Assembly: GCF_022682495.2 (NCBI RefSeq)
Contig: NC_071389.1
Span: 184,063,556-184,127,555 of the forward strand
Direction of reading: 5' to 3'
DNA length: 64,000 bases
From: Desmodus rotundus
Taxonomy: Eukaryota; Chordata; Mammalia; Chiroptera; Phyllostomidae
The translations under genes were made by a program, and so were the position numbers. Positions 1 through 11,424 of the stretch are shown here, in pieces (within the stretch, counting starts at the first letter, position 1; every line of letters starts with the position of its first letter). The notes under the pieces were generated by a model that saw only the letters and a program-made list of their open reading frames with translations, ran no database searches and had not been told where the DNA came from.

Positions 1-79
1 CACTCATGGTAATTCATTCACCACCCAACATGGAGGGGGACCTGCTCTGTGCCCGGCACTGTAGTTCTCTGCACAGTGA
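1..79. repeat. Left arm of an imperfect inverted repeat
   Basis: Bases 1-79 are nearly the reverse complement of bases 702-780. Over the outer 60 bases about 55 match, and the next 19-20 differ at about two positions. The arm may continue left of the window, so its true length is unknown. The right arm lies inside a roughly 140-bp insert flanked by near-identical 21-bp repeats. I do not recognise the repeat family. Confidence 0.75.
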
Positions 80-529
80 CTTTTGTGTGTGCCATTTCTT
101 CTCTTACCAACCTCCTCTGGCTTTGCCAAGTTAACATACATTTGCTTTTTCGAGGGCAGAGTATCAGAGCTGAGATTCAGACACTGAGGAAGAAGTCAGA
201 AGGAAGATCAGAGAGGATCAGCAGGGAGGCTGATCTCTGGGTTTCAGGGTAGATGTAGGGTCATGAAACCTAACCGCAAAGAAGGCAAGGGGAGACCAAA
301 ACTGGCTCCTTTATTTCTTGTCATCACTTGAAGCCCACTTGCTGCCTGCATTATCCTTCATATCTGTCCCCATCAATGTTTAAGGTGGTAAATTTGTTTT
401 TAGAAAAAAGCGGGTGGGGAGGGGTTATAGTGATTTAACTCAGTTTACACATTTCACCCACAGTAGTGCATAGATGGAAATTTTATAAAATTTTGATTGA
501 CATTAAATAATAGGAAGATACCATTTTGT
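80..529. other. Unassigned sequence
   Basis: I see no gene, splice-bounded exon or family-assignable repeat here. The short open frame at 49-252 has no recognisable domain and partly overlaps the inverted-repeat arm. Confidence 0.4.
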
Positions 530-1030
530 ATTCATGAGATGAGTAAAATGCACACAATGTAATAGCAAAGATGTGCAGAAAAAAGTGAGTTCTCTCATAC
601 ATGCTGCTGAAGGTTCTGGGCCTTTTTGGAAAGCACTCAGCTCAGCATTTCCACCTGTTGGCATCTTCCCTAGAGAGACTCACCATGTGCCCAAGGAGAA
701 CTCACTGTGCAGAGAGCTACAGTGCTGGACACAGAGGAGGTCCCCCTCAGTGTTGGGTGGTGAATGAATTACCATGAGTGGTTCGATGTATCAAAGTTTA
801 CAGTAGGAGGCAGAGAGTAGAGGGAGTAAGGGCAGAGACTCGCCATGTGCCCAATTCCAAATTAGGATTCTCATGGTAGTAATGTCACAGCAAACATTGC
901 AAACAATCTAAATGTCCATCAATATAGAAAAGACTATATAAACTCCAATGTGCCCCAAATACGGACTACTAGTCTTTGAAATGCACAAGATATATGCGTT
1001 TGTACCACATGAAGAGATTGCCCATGTAAA
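530..1030 (+). mobile_element. Ancient L1 (L1ME-like) 3' region, interrupted
   Basis: Sense-strand phrases typical of the 3' region of old L1ME-type elements are visible around 540-650 and again at 885-960, where the text corresponds to the L1 'taaatgtccatcaata' segment. The copy is highly diverged. A segment at about 695-833 is an insertion or duplication inside it, and an L2-like end separates this part from its tail at 1146-1320. The subfamily call is tentative. Confidence 0.5.
674..854. repeat. 139-bp insert bounded by 21-bp direct repeats
   Basis: Bases 674-694 and 834-854 are the same 21-mer with one difference (agagactc[a/g]ccatgtgcccaa). The 139 bp between them (695-833) contains the right arm (702-780) of the inverted repeat whose other arm is 1-79. 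The layout resembles an insertion with a TSD, although no poly(A) tail is visible. A tandem duplication of about 160 bp is less likely because the unit does not otherwise match its flank. Confidence 0.65.
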
Positions 1031-1034
1031 CTCC

Positions 1035-1145
1035 ATGAATTCAGGGTTTTGATTTCTTCTGTTTGTTGTCCAATGTACTCCTAGTAATTGAGGACAGTGC
1101 CCGGCACCTAGCAACCACCCAATAAATATTTATTGAATAAATGGA
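1035..1145 (+). mobile_element. L2 LINE 3' end
   Basis: The stretch ends in the characteristic L2 3' terminus: a gcccggcacctag-like block followed by caataaatatttattgaa and a short atgaa-type tail. Only the last 100 bp or so is recognisable. Confidence 0.6.
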
Positions 1146-1320
1146 AGTTGAATAAAAAAGCATGTTACAAAATATGTACACTATAGTTTTATATATGATC
1201 ATTTGTATTGGAAAAAAGAAAAACAGTAGTATTTTCTATGAATACATGTATGTTAATGCTTAGGAAAAAATCTGGAAAAACACAAACTGGAAATACACGG
1301 GGGGCAGAGTAGGGAAGGTC
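1146..1320 (+). mobile_element. Ancient L1ME-like 3' UTR fragment
   Basis: AT-rich sequence resembling the 3' UTR of L1ME-type elements, with a 'catgttacaaaatatgtaca' block and a later purine-rich GGGGGGCAGAGTAGGGA segment. It probably continues the element seen at 530-1030 beyond the L2-like piece. Diverged, so the assignment is tentative. Confidence 0.4.
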
Positions 1321-1749
1321 AATAGAGACATTAGCTTTAATGCTAATGTTAATGTTTTAATTATTATAAGGAAAATATTTACATATTACTTAGCTAATAA
1401 AAATTAATTTAAATATTTTTAAATGCATGATTAAAATTATGATGCTTGCTTCTGAGGGGGAGGAAAACAACTAACCCAGTGTTCTTTTATTTTTCTCTGT
1501 CTAGAAACGGGGTGAGTCCCAGACTTTGAAAATAGAACCTAGTCAGCATGTGCTGGAGAATTAGCGACTAACCAGGGCAGGAATCAGGCCATCTCAGGGC
1601 AAAGCGGTGCTGTGGAAATCGAGAAGAAGAAATGGGTCCCAAAAATTTTACTTAGATAGAAAAGTAAGGGATAAAGAAGAGAAATGGATTGTAAAAAAAA
1701 AATCCAGAGTAAGGATGACTAGCACTGTAGCATTACCAGCAGATGGACT
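1321..1749. other. Unassigned AT-rich sequence
   Basis: No gene or assignable repeat is evident. It contains an A/T-rich block around 1345-1435 and an A-run near 1692-1701. Confidence 0.4.
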
Positions 1750-1950
1750 GTTTGGGAGAAAGACCTTGTGTTGACAGGAGACTGGAAGTCAAATCCCAAT
1801 TTTACTATATTACCTTTTTGAGCTTGCCTCCCAAAGCCTCTATTTCCACATCTATAAAATGGGGCGATAATGTCTCTCATAGAGTTGTTATAAGAAATAA
1901 AAGAAATCATGTATATAGACCACATGGCACACAACAGCCTTAGATTAAAT
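1750..1950 (+). mobile_element. MIR SINE
   Basis: The MIR core reads in the sense direction: a diverged 'ggaagtcaaatcccaattt' block, then the 'cctctatttccacatctataaaatggg' region, then 'atagagttgttataag'. Old and diverged, with the head and tail indistinct. Confidence 0.65.
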
Positions 1951-2799
1951 AGCAGCTCCCCGTCCCCCTGTCCCCTCTCTGAGGGAACAAAAGAAAACAA
2001 TGTGCGAAAGTGAGAGGCGAGAGGAACACGCCTGACCTACCAAGGGATTTGCTTCACCAGATCTGCAGACAACTCTAAATGATGACTTTGCTGATAACTA
2101 ATCCTTGATGAGACAGCTCTTTGCTTATCTGTATCTTGTACACGATCAAAGAAAAAAAATCAGCCTGCTGGACACTAAGAAAGGAATACATAATTAAGCA
2201 GTATCATAAGTCTTCTTCTTGGATCTCTAAGTGTAAGAAGATGAAGAGGAAAGAACAGAGACAGAGTTCTTTTCTGGAAGAAGCATGACCATGTGACACT
2301 TGATCGTGAACTCCCTAGTCGTCTTCTCCTGCTCTCCATGATGAGGACGCCCCAGCATGTGCTGGAAATAGAGGGCACTAGAGAAAGAAGAGGAAAGGCA
2401 AGAATAAGCAGCTAGAGAGGGACCAAAAACCCAGGGTCCCTGTCTTACTGCTCCTGCATGGTGCCAGAGCACCTAGCCTCAGTGAAACAGCTCTGCCACC
2501 ATTATGTCCCATCCACATGGTGCCAGAGGCTTGATAACTGCCCCAACTTTTCATGTTGTTTCCATAAGACATTGTCAAATGACCCCGCCATTCTAGATAA
2601 TTAGAAAAAAACAAGAGGAAAGAAAAGAATTTCCCCCTCATGTGCCTTTCTTTCCCAATAACTTGCCAGAAAATCAATACACACATCCTTGCCACCCACA
2701 CATTCTATTTCAGAGACATTTTTACCAATCCTCCAGAGTACCTTACATTTCGTTACAGTATAGACAACCAAACACATGGTGACATTTAGGTGCATTTTG
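1951..2799. other. Unassigned sequence
   Basis: I see no gene or confidently assignable repeat. Several short open frames on the minus strand (2175-2795) overlap one another in different frames and show no domain. Confidence 0.35.
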
Positions 2800-3125
2800 A
2801 TGATGACATGGAGGTTAAGAAAATCGGTTCTGGAGCCTAACTACCACAGTCCATCGTGCTCTTCCATGTGTTAAGGTGTGTGACTTTGAGCATGTTTCTT
2901 AGTTTCTCTGTGCCTCAGTTCCCTCATCTGTAATATCATAAAATGTGGAGAATATTAGTACCTACTTTACTATTACAACCTACATCCTCCGTTTACTTTG
3001 AGGACTAAGTGAATAGACATAAAGCTATTAAAACAGTAGATTCCACTAATGCAGTTTCATAGATAGGCAAATAGTTAGAGCTCAGTAACTATTAGTTATC
3101 ATCATCATCGTCATTATTAATATTA
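2800..3125 (+). mobile_element. MIR SINE
   Basis: The sense-strand MIR core is clear: 'ttctggagcctaacta', 'tgtgactttgagcatgtt', 'tctgtgcctcagttccctc' and 'atctgtaatatcataaaatg', followed by a diverged tail that ends in a short ATC/ATT repeat near 3098-3125. The tRNA-like head is degraded. Confidence 0.8.
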
Positions 3126-4683
3126 ATGATTTAATATCACAAAATTGTCAGGGATCATATCCAATCCCTGCACTCTGAGTATTGTTTTCATCTTTTCATC
3201 CATCATTCTCTGGTCTCGCTTAATTCCATGACAGCCCTCATATGTAGGTTATCCTTGAGTATCTGTACATACATTATTTATCTATGGCTTTTAGTAAGGC
3301 TGATGAAGCATAACTCAGTAACCACATGTCTAAGTTTTTCCTTGGATAACCCAATTTTATTCTTTATTCATAAAAGGCCTTGATTTGCTAAAGCATAGCT
3401 TAATGAGATTTAATTTTTGTATCACTGTAAGATTTCCAAATACATAATTTTATAAATCAAGCAGAAATCCTTTGGTCTTGACTTTTCATGCTGAAAAATG
3501 GTTATAACAAGCATATGTAATTTTAAAACAATAGGTTCTAATGACTGCCATGTCAGTAGGAACACATCTAAGAATTTTTTTTTTTAAGTGGTGAAGGCTT
3601 TTGACCTAGAGATTCGCTTTGTTGCTAAGGAAGCTGCTTTGCAGCTTGGTCAACAGAGTGCTTTATGCAGGGTGCAAGCAATTAGAGTACAACCTTTCTG
3701 ATTCACACTAACGACCACAAGACCCACCGAACACATGATCTACTGACTTTTGCTTATTAGTGAGAATGTGAAGAGATGAGATGAAAACAAACTGACTATT
3801 TTATACATTAAAAATATGAAAAACACATCTGAATGTTATCTGTACTTAGTTATTTTCCAATTTAGGATATTTCATGCCCAAGACATTTGAGAATCCAAAG
3901 CTTCTTTAAAACAAAGTAAATTTTGTCATCCATGCTATTAGAGTGTGGAGGGGTTCACAGAAAATGATTAAATTGGCTGGATCTCAGCAGAAGAATACTG
4001 GAAGAAACTAGTCTTCAGGGTTTGAGTGGGAAAACCTGGACACTCTATTCCTGACTCTGTCGTGGAGCTGCTGTATGGCTTCAAGCATATCGTACGTTTA
4101 TTTTTACAATTGGACTGCGAGACCACTGAGCTCCTTCAGTGCCCACCAGTCTATGAAGTATAAGAATGCTCCATTTGGTTTAAAAGAAATCCTGGTACTG
4201 GGTACAGACACTGTTTCGTTACTTTACCTTATTTAAATTTTCCCCCTCTCCCAAAAGTCCCTCTATGGGTTGAAGCAGGAAAAATCCACAGCCCGTCAGG
4301 CCATAAAGATCCCCACTGTTCACCCATGGGCATGAAGTCCCTACACTAGAGCCATGCCCTTTGCAATCCATTCAATTCAACTAATGTATAAATGGCTCCA
4401 ACTTACAATTTTCTGCTGGGCTCTACAGAGATGGCCTTGCTCTCAAACACTGAGAAGAAAGATGCATAGGTTCACAAATACTTCTGCCTCGAGACTGGTA
4501 AATTCTATTGGAAAGATACAGGGTAATCTAAGAGCTTGAGAAAGACAGCAATTGTAGGGCACTCTGGGGACATGCCACAGAGAAGTTGGAATTTGGGAGG
4601 GAGTTAGAGAAGCTGAAATGAGTTGGCAGGGCATTTTAGGAGGAAAGGTTGCTATTGCAAATAAACAGATTCAGAGGAAGGAA
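3126..4683. other. Unassigned unique sequence
   Basis: No protein-coding exon or RNA gene is recognisable. There is a T-run at 3577-3585. The 61-codon frame at 4354-4539 has no recognisable domain. Confidence 0.35.
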
Positions 4684-5150
4684 GTGTAATGAGTTCAATA
4701 GTGTCCCCATCCCCAAAGATATGCCCGTGTTCTAACTTCTGGTATCTGTGAAAATGACTTTCAGAAACAGGGTCTTTTAAAAATGTAATTAAGTTGGGGA
4801 TTTCAAGATGATATCATTTTAGGCTTAGAGTGGACCCTAAATCCAATGGCACTATCCTTCTAAGAGACAGAAAAGGAGAAGACACAGAGAGACAAAGGGG
4901 AAAAGGCCATGTGAGGATGGAGGCAGGGGTTAGGGTGATGCAGCCACAAGCCAAGGAACACCAGAAGCCATCAGAAGCTGGAAGGGGTGAGGAAGAATTC
5001 TTTCATATAGCCTTCAAAGGGAGTTCAGCCCTGCCAAAAGCTTGATTTGGGACTTGTGGCTTTCAGCACTTTGAGAGAATAGATTTCTGCAAGTTTTTTG
5101 CCACCTGGTTTATGGTAATTTGTTATGGAAGCCCCAGGGAAGTAACGAAG
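4684..5150 (+). mobile_element. MLT1-type MaLR LTR (ERVL-MaLR)
   Basis: A solo LTR in sense orientation. It opens with the 'gtgtccccatccccaaagatatg' region and passes through the 'aggccatgtgaggatggaggc' block. It ends with the 'ggtttatggtaatttgttatgg' segment typical of the MLT1 3' end. No internal retroviral sequence adjoins it. The 71-codon frame at 4830-5045 lies wholly inside this LTR and is not a gene. Confidence 0.8.
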
Positions 5151-5559
5151 GAGATGTTTTCAGGACAGGAATGCGAGGGGGCCCACATGGCTATCTCTTG
5201 AGTAGTATTTATTGGAGAGATGGAGACTAAGGAAAGAAAATAATGAAAGGATTAGACTCCAAAGAAAGGTTCATGGAATGGAAAAACAAAAGTATTTGAG
5301 ACATAGGAGTAGTATCCAGACTAGACAATTCAAGTTGTATGTGAGACAGGCTTGCAGGGGAAGAGATTAGAGACAGGAAACTATCACAAAAATTTCCAGA
5401 AGGAATAACAAAATTAAATGGAAATAGTGGTAATAGAGTTGAGATCCAGCAGATGTTGGGCTGAGGATTTTGTGATTAGCTGTATGGGTTAGGGAGAAGG
5501 GAAGTGAAGTCTAAGCAATTCTTGTGGAAGCTTGAGGGTTCAAACATAGGAAAAGAAGC
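5151..5559 (-). mobile_element. Possible L2 LINE fragment (antisense)
   Basis: Purine-rich text on the plus strand (for example 'ggttagggagaagggaagtg') resembles antisense L2 ORF2/3' sequence. No diagnostic end is present, so this is a weak assignment. Confidence 0.3.
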
Positions 5560-7137
5560 CAGCATACAAGAGCAGTGTTTCATCAGAGAAGGAGAAAGAA
5601 AACCAGTGGAGTACCAAAGGAAGATGGAGACTGGGGTAGGGGGCACTGTCTAGCCTTGTGGGCAACAGATTTAACAGAGTTTGTTTGGTGATTAGGTAAC
5701 TGATGGTGGTTTTCAAGAGCCAAGTAGCTATGATATAACAGGACAGTGATCCACATTGTAAAATAATAAGAAATGAAATGGACATATCACATGTAATGTA
5801 CTGCCTTAAGATTATTCTTATAAAAGAGGGCAATGTGTAAAATATAACATAGTAAAGCAGTATGAAGAAAATGTGCTCTAGACTTTGATCAACCTTCAGC
5901 AAATTAACACACTACCCACAAAGAGCCCCTACTAACCTACAAATGATATGGGAAATAATAATTCATAGCATAAGTATGTTCACCAGATGAGCAAATAGTC
6001 ACACAAAAAGAGCTATCACTCAAGAAGGGTGCCTGGGGCACTAGAATATAGCATGAATTTGTGTTTAACTAGGAAAGACATCAGGCAAGGATAGCTTATG
6101 TTTCATAAGCTGATGATCCTAGAGAGCCAGGGGTTGGGGCAGGGATAGCATTAAGCCATGGGAAAACTAGAGGTAGAAAGTGGGGATGAGGTAGGGCAAG
6201 CAAATGCACCAAATGACAACTTTGCCTACTTTGCCATTCTGTCTGGGGACAGCTTCTGCCTTGTGGGTCTTCCAGGCACTCAGTGATTTGTTCTGGTAAT
6301 TATCTAGCAAGTATCCTCCAAAGAGAATTCAAGGAATGGGTAATAATCTGAAAGTACACACTGCCTCTGATTTCTAGGCCTTTTCATACCCTCAAGAGTA
6401 TTTTTCAAGAGTGTTCAAAAAAGTGCAAGACAATTGCTTCCAGTCCAAGAAGATTTTGTGCAAAGATCCTCAGAGAGCATCAGAAGCAGAGAAATTTTAA
6501 GTGGATGAGACCAGAGGTCATCCAGCCCTGCTCTCTGCAGCAATGTGGGTCATTATCAGATATGTGTTCCATACAACAAACCCTCAGCTCCTCACTTCTT
6601 CCTGTTTGTTTACCACATTACATATTAGGGTCCATATGCCCAATTTTTCGCTAGTAGAGAATAACCAGAAATACAATGACACTTGTAAAGAAATATAAAT
6701 ATGGTTAGAAAATCAGGATATCTAAAGGCCATCAGAGAGATCCCTCAGCCTCTCCCCTTCTTACCCCATGGACCCTGCTCTTTGCCCTGAAAACTGGTAA
6801 GATTTACTATAGTTTAAAATATTTTCTTCAAAATTCCACAGATAGATTTGTTAGCTGAGGATTATATAGAGGAAGGAGATATGAAAAATAGGTTCCCATT
6901 TTGTAGAAAATTACACAATTCATAATAACGGTTGACTTATCTATTGTAAGGTTTGAATGGAGTCCATAAGCTGATGACCACATACGAACTCAGGGTTTCA
7001 TGAAATGAGGAGGTGCCTCAACTGGCTGAAGTCCTGTGCAAAGAAGTCTGTAGGCTTGGCAGTAAAGATTCTGTGACAATAAGACCTGAACAAAGAAGGG
7101 AGACAAATACCCTAACTTCAGAAGTCTTCAGAAACAA
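5560..7137. other. Unassigned sequence
   Basis: No gene is recognised. The 120-codon minus-strand frame at 5540-5902 is rich in I/L/Y/S, AT-driven, and shows no domain. Confidence 0.35.
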
Positions 7138-7225
7138 CCATTCATTCAACAAGTATTTATAGACTTTCTGCCATGAACCAGACACAAGGCTAGAAAGGCA
7201 AGGAACTCAATATGGGTTAGGAAGG
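7138..7225 (-). mobile_element. L2 LINE 3' end (antisense)
   Basis: The plus strand reads 'cattcattcaacaagtattt' followed by a diverged 'ctgccatgaaccagacaca'. This is the standard reverse complement of the L2 3' end. Confidence 0.6.
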
Positions 7226-8694
7226 AACCCAAAGATTCAGCCATTATTACAGTATGAACCATGTTTAATGTGACACTGCATGGTGTTCCTCAAATATGGA
7301 AAGAATTTTCCTCAAGTTTCAGAAGTCGTAAGACATGAGGGCAATGGCAGAAGCTATGGAAGAGATGGTGATGGTGACAATGGCCCATGTAGTGGCAGGA
7401 GCAAAGGAAGAGTCCAACATCCCCTAGCAGTATGTGCCTGCATTGGAAGTATGAGAAGTAGACTCTGAGTTCTTGTCAAAATAAGGACTCTGGCTGTCCC
7501 ATTGTCCCAAGCCTGAGTCCTGCACAGATCTTCTGAGGGGTAGGTTATAGGGAACTGTTCCACGTGTAGGAAATGTAGCCCAGCCCCCACTCGGAAAAGC
7601 TAGTGGGGAGCAAGGTCCAGCACACAGGACCTACACCCATGGACGAGTTCTCCCGTGGAAAATCAGGCCTGCATGATACGTTGGCTGCTATGAGACTTGC
7701 TTTTGCTAAAACTCCCTCACCCTGGATTGAGGCAGCAAATGTTTACTGAGTATCTTTAACTTCCTAAAGTCTGTGCTAAACTTCCCAAGTATGGAGAGTA
7801 ACCAGTTCAACCACTTTTCCCCTTGATCTGTAACATCCTTCTCTTTGAAGTAATTAGCAACACTCTTTCCTTTCTTATCTGTAAAAGGTAATCACCTACA
7901 GCAAACCTGTGCATAGTAAATGAGGACCATCCTGGATGTAATGTACCCAGAAAAGCAATAAAACTCTGTCCAGGCAGGGGTCGTGCTCTCTGGCCATCTT
8001 GAACTCTCTCTTACTTAGAGAGTGGCCATGCCGTCCCTTTTTCTCCACAGAATTTCTGTACTCCGTGTGAATTTGTCCATTGCAGCCACAACACACGGAT
8101 CCTGCAGGCCGGGATCTGCATCAGTGGGTCTTATTTTTTCCTTTCCAGTACCTCAACTCCCTTTTTCTTCTAAAAGAACCCCCATTTCTTCTAGAAAAGC
8201 CATTCCATGTGATTCAGATGAGGCTAACTCTGCATTAGGTCTGACCTTTCAGAATACGCAGCTCCCTGGTTTCGCAACCAGATTAATCAGAGTCCCAGTC
8301 TTTACTGTGAGAGCACTCTTTCTGCTAGGCTAGAGAAAAAGCCTGTCCAAGAATTGGACAGAAATGTGGAGCCATGAAGAAATTTCTGGAACTCTTGTAT
8401 CGAACTTTACCTGAAGGCAGACTCTACCTCTGTACTTTTCACTACCCAAACCTTTTCTGCTTTGAGTCAGGTTTCTGTACTCGGAACTGCACAAACCCTA
8501 TTTAATACAAAACAAAGCATGCTCCAGGTACACTCCTAAATCAGGCTTTATGAGAAATAATCAAGGAGTGGGAAGGAGCCAAAGTCACAGAGTCCCATTG
8601 GCAAGCCTGCAATACTGGGAGCCTTTGAAAGAAGCTCTGTTTAATGCACCAGCCTCAAATTGCTCCCTTACCAGCAGCCCTGCTCAGTATCGAG
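7226..8694. other. Mostly unassigned sequence
   Basis: A weak antisense L2-like block is visible at about 7730-7800 ('gcaaatgtttactgagtatc'). Otherwise there is no recognisable gene or repeat. Confidence 0.35.
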
Positions 8695-9190
8695 CTCTTC
8701 TACTTATTTTTATGATTTTAATGATATTTATTAGGGTTTTTAATTACAAAAGTTATCTATTTTATCATAGAAAGTGTTAAAAATTTAAAAATGTATATAT
8801 TTCCACCACCCGGAGAGAAACAGCATTGAACATTTTAACATACTTCCAGACCTTTTAATTTATATATATCTTTTTAAATTATTCTCCTCCTTTTTAACTT
8901 ATATGCAACATGAACATTTTCCCAGATCAGTTAATATTTTAGTGCAGTGTAACTTTAATGAGGCATAACATTCTACCCAACAGATGTGCAGTAATTTATT
9001 TAACTAGAACCCCACTGCCAAAATTTTAGGTTGTTTCCAGCATTGTACTGGGATACATAACATTAGAAACTTTTACAGACATCTTCATTCTTAAGATATA
9101 TGTTCTTTGGGCATAGTTGCTTATTAAAGGGTATGAACTTTTCAAGGTTTTTACAAATTATTTAAGATACCCAAAGAACTTCTCTCTTGG
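8695..9190 (-). mobile_element. Ancient L1ME/HAL1ME-like fragment (antisense)
   Basis: The plus strand carries the antisense 3' region of an old L1: 'atttccaccacccggagag', 'gcattgaacattttaacata', 'gaacattttcccagatcag' and 'ttaggttgtttccagcattg'. It is AT-rich and diverged. Start and end are approximate. Confidence 0.55.
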
Positions 9191-9255
9191 CCCTTTTGGT
9201 GGCAATGGGAAAGAAAATTCACTGTTAGGTTGCATTCCTCACATAATTTGAGGGT

Positions 9256-9777
9256 ATATATTAGTTTCCTATTACTATAATAACATATTGCCACATACTT
9301 CATAGTTCATAGCACCCACTTACTGTCTCATTGTTCTGGAGGTAAGAAGTCCAGCATTCTTGGATGGGTCTCACGAGGCTACAAATCAAGGTGTCAGTTG
9401 GCCTGACTCTCATCAGGATGTTCTGGGAGAAATTCCAGGCTCCTTCAGTCATTAGCAGAATTCACTTCCTTCTCACAGTTTCCAACGTGACTCCCTCCAT
9501 CATCAAGCCAACTACTGCAGGTGATATCCTTGTGCAGAGTGTCTCTCATTTTCCTTCTGCTACACCTCTCTGACTCCCACCTAGAAAGTTCTCTGCTATT
9601 AAGGGCTCATGTGATTGTATCGGGTTCACCCAGTAATCCCAAATAGCAACCCTATTTTAAGGTTCATAACTTTAATTATACATGCAGAGTCCTTCTAGGC
9701 ATGTAATGTGATGTAGTGACAGTTTCCAGGGTTTAGAGCATTGGCACTTTGGGGGATGGCTATCAGGCCTACCACAG
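9256..9777 (-). mobile_element. MaLR LTR (MLT1 group), antisense
   Basis: The plus strand begins with 'ttagtttcctattactata' and passes through 'ttctggaggtaagaagtcca' and an 'aaatcaaggtgtcagttgg' block. It ends in 'ctatcaggcctaccacag', the expected antisense ends of a MaLR LTR of about 500 bp. The frame at 9364-9573 is internal to it. Confidence 0.6.
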
Positions 9778-11098
9778 GGTAGAGCCACACAACTGCACTA
9801 AATAACTCTACTATCCAGAGTCACCTGACTAGCCATCTTTCCTCCCACAACAATGTTTGGGGGAACTGGTTCAGTCTTTTCAAGCATGGTATGGAGAATT
9901 GTTCTCTGAACACCTACTGTAAGTACCCCAGCAAGTTCCCAATTGGTCAAAAGGATTGTCTTGTAAAACTTTCCAGGGTCTCTCATTGCTACGAAACCAT
10001 GGTCCCCATCCCTCAGGGGAAGACTCTCCTCCAGGTTTATATGCAGTGCTATACCATTGTAAATAAACTATACTTTGTCACGTGCTCAGGATGTTGCCAG
10101 TCAAAAAAGAATATAAAAATTCAAGTGTTTTATGTATAAATATGAGATTATGAATGGTAACTCTGCCCCAAACACATGTATAGGTGTCTCTGTATATGTA
10201 AATATTATTGTGACCTATTAAGTTGGGTTTTCCCCTCCTTGAATCTAACTCATTTATTCCTTATTAGTTTTCTACAAAGGTTTTCTTCTCTATGGCTAAT
10301 TTCGAAGGAAATAGTGTGAGTTTTCAGCAAAAGCTGTTTCCATGGTTACACTGAAGTCTTACTAAAAATAGTGCATGATGTAACCAGCCAAACTTTAACT
10401 ACTAAAGCAACTAGACAAAATGGATCTGCATTTCTGTAGGAAGTTTATTCTGTCGTTCAAGCTGTGTCTATTACACATGAAGAGAATAGTCTGAATTATT
10501 TTTAATGCCTGTGATTCCAGCTCCTCAAACACATTTGTGGGCAGCTCCCAAGCTGTTCAGGCTCTGGAATTATTTCTAACATTGTGTAAAGGAAAAAGGC
10601 AGAGAGACAAGAGAGAGGGTGCAGGGAGCGGAGAAGGGAACAGAAGGAAATAAGTACTTACCTGCTTCATTTTTCCCCAAGAGATAACATCTCCCTTTTC
10701 TCACATAGCCCTTTAAACTCACTGCCATGTTGCATAATATAAGGAAAAGGTGTTAACTTTCATTCGATTCTTCTACACCTTCTAAATTCAACAGCTAGCT
10801 ACCTACTCATTCTTTTTCACTTTGTTTCGTGGGCTTTCTTTTCAGTGGTTGACTCAAGGTTCGGTACCAGAAGGAACTGCAAAAGGGGGACACGTTCATT
10901 TTATTATTTCTCTTCCATTATTCCTGCTCGCTCTCTTTCATACAACACTAGGAGAGTGCAGACACCTGAGATTAAAACATCTTGCTTCTTGAGTGTGGTG
11001 TTCTTTATCCTTATTATTTTTGAACTGTCACTGCACAGCTGGGTCTCTGTTTCCAATATCCTTGTTCCCCACACTTCCTATATTCAGGAAAGAGAATC
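9778..11098. other. Unassigned sequence
   Basis: I see no supported gene or repeat. The 110-codon frame at 10845-11177 runs from unique sequence into the adjacent Ves SINE, which argues against a real protein. Confidence 0.35.
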
Positions 11099-11113
11099 AA
11101 GAATGGCAGTCCC

Positions 11114-11409
11114 GCCCAGCCAGTGCAACGCAGTTGGTTGGAGCGTCATCCCATGCGCTGAAAGGTCATGGGTTTAATTACCAGTCAGGGCACATAACTA
11201 GGTAGCAATTCAGTCCTGGAGTGGAGCATGTGCAGGAAGCAACTGATTGATGTTTCTCTCACATCCATGTTTCTCTTTCTCTCTCTTTCTCTCTCTCTCT
11301 CTCTTCCCCCCACCCCCCCCCCCCCCCGCTTTCTTTCTCTTTCCCCCTTTCTCTCTCTCTCTCATCTCTGGAATCAATAAATATATAGGGGGTAAATCTA
11401 AAAAAAAAA
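11114..11409 (+). mobile_element. Ves SINE with TSD
   Basis: A tRNA-derived bat SINE. The head begins gcccagccagtgc, and a degenerate B box (ggtttaattacc) precedes 'agtcagggcaca'. The body then reads 'gattgatgtttctctcaca', followed by an expanded TC/C-rich tail and an A-run at 11400-11411. The flanks 11099-11113 (aagaatggcagtccc) and 11410-11424 (aagaacgacaatccc) match at 12 of 15 positions and serve as the TSD. The pyrimidine tail with its C-run (about 11307-11327) has expanded beyond the usual length. Confidence 0.9.
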
Positions 11410-11424
11410 AAGAACGACAATCCC

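Noticed and set aside
11185..11200. B-box-like motif suggesting a tRNA gene
   Set aside because: It is the internal promoter of a Ves SINE; the cloverleaf is not intact. The same applies to the other five Ves copies.
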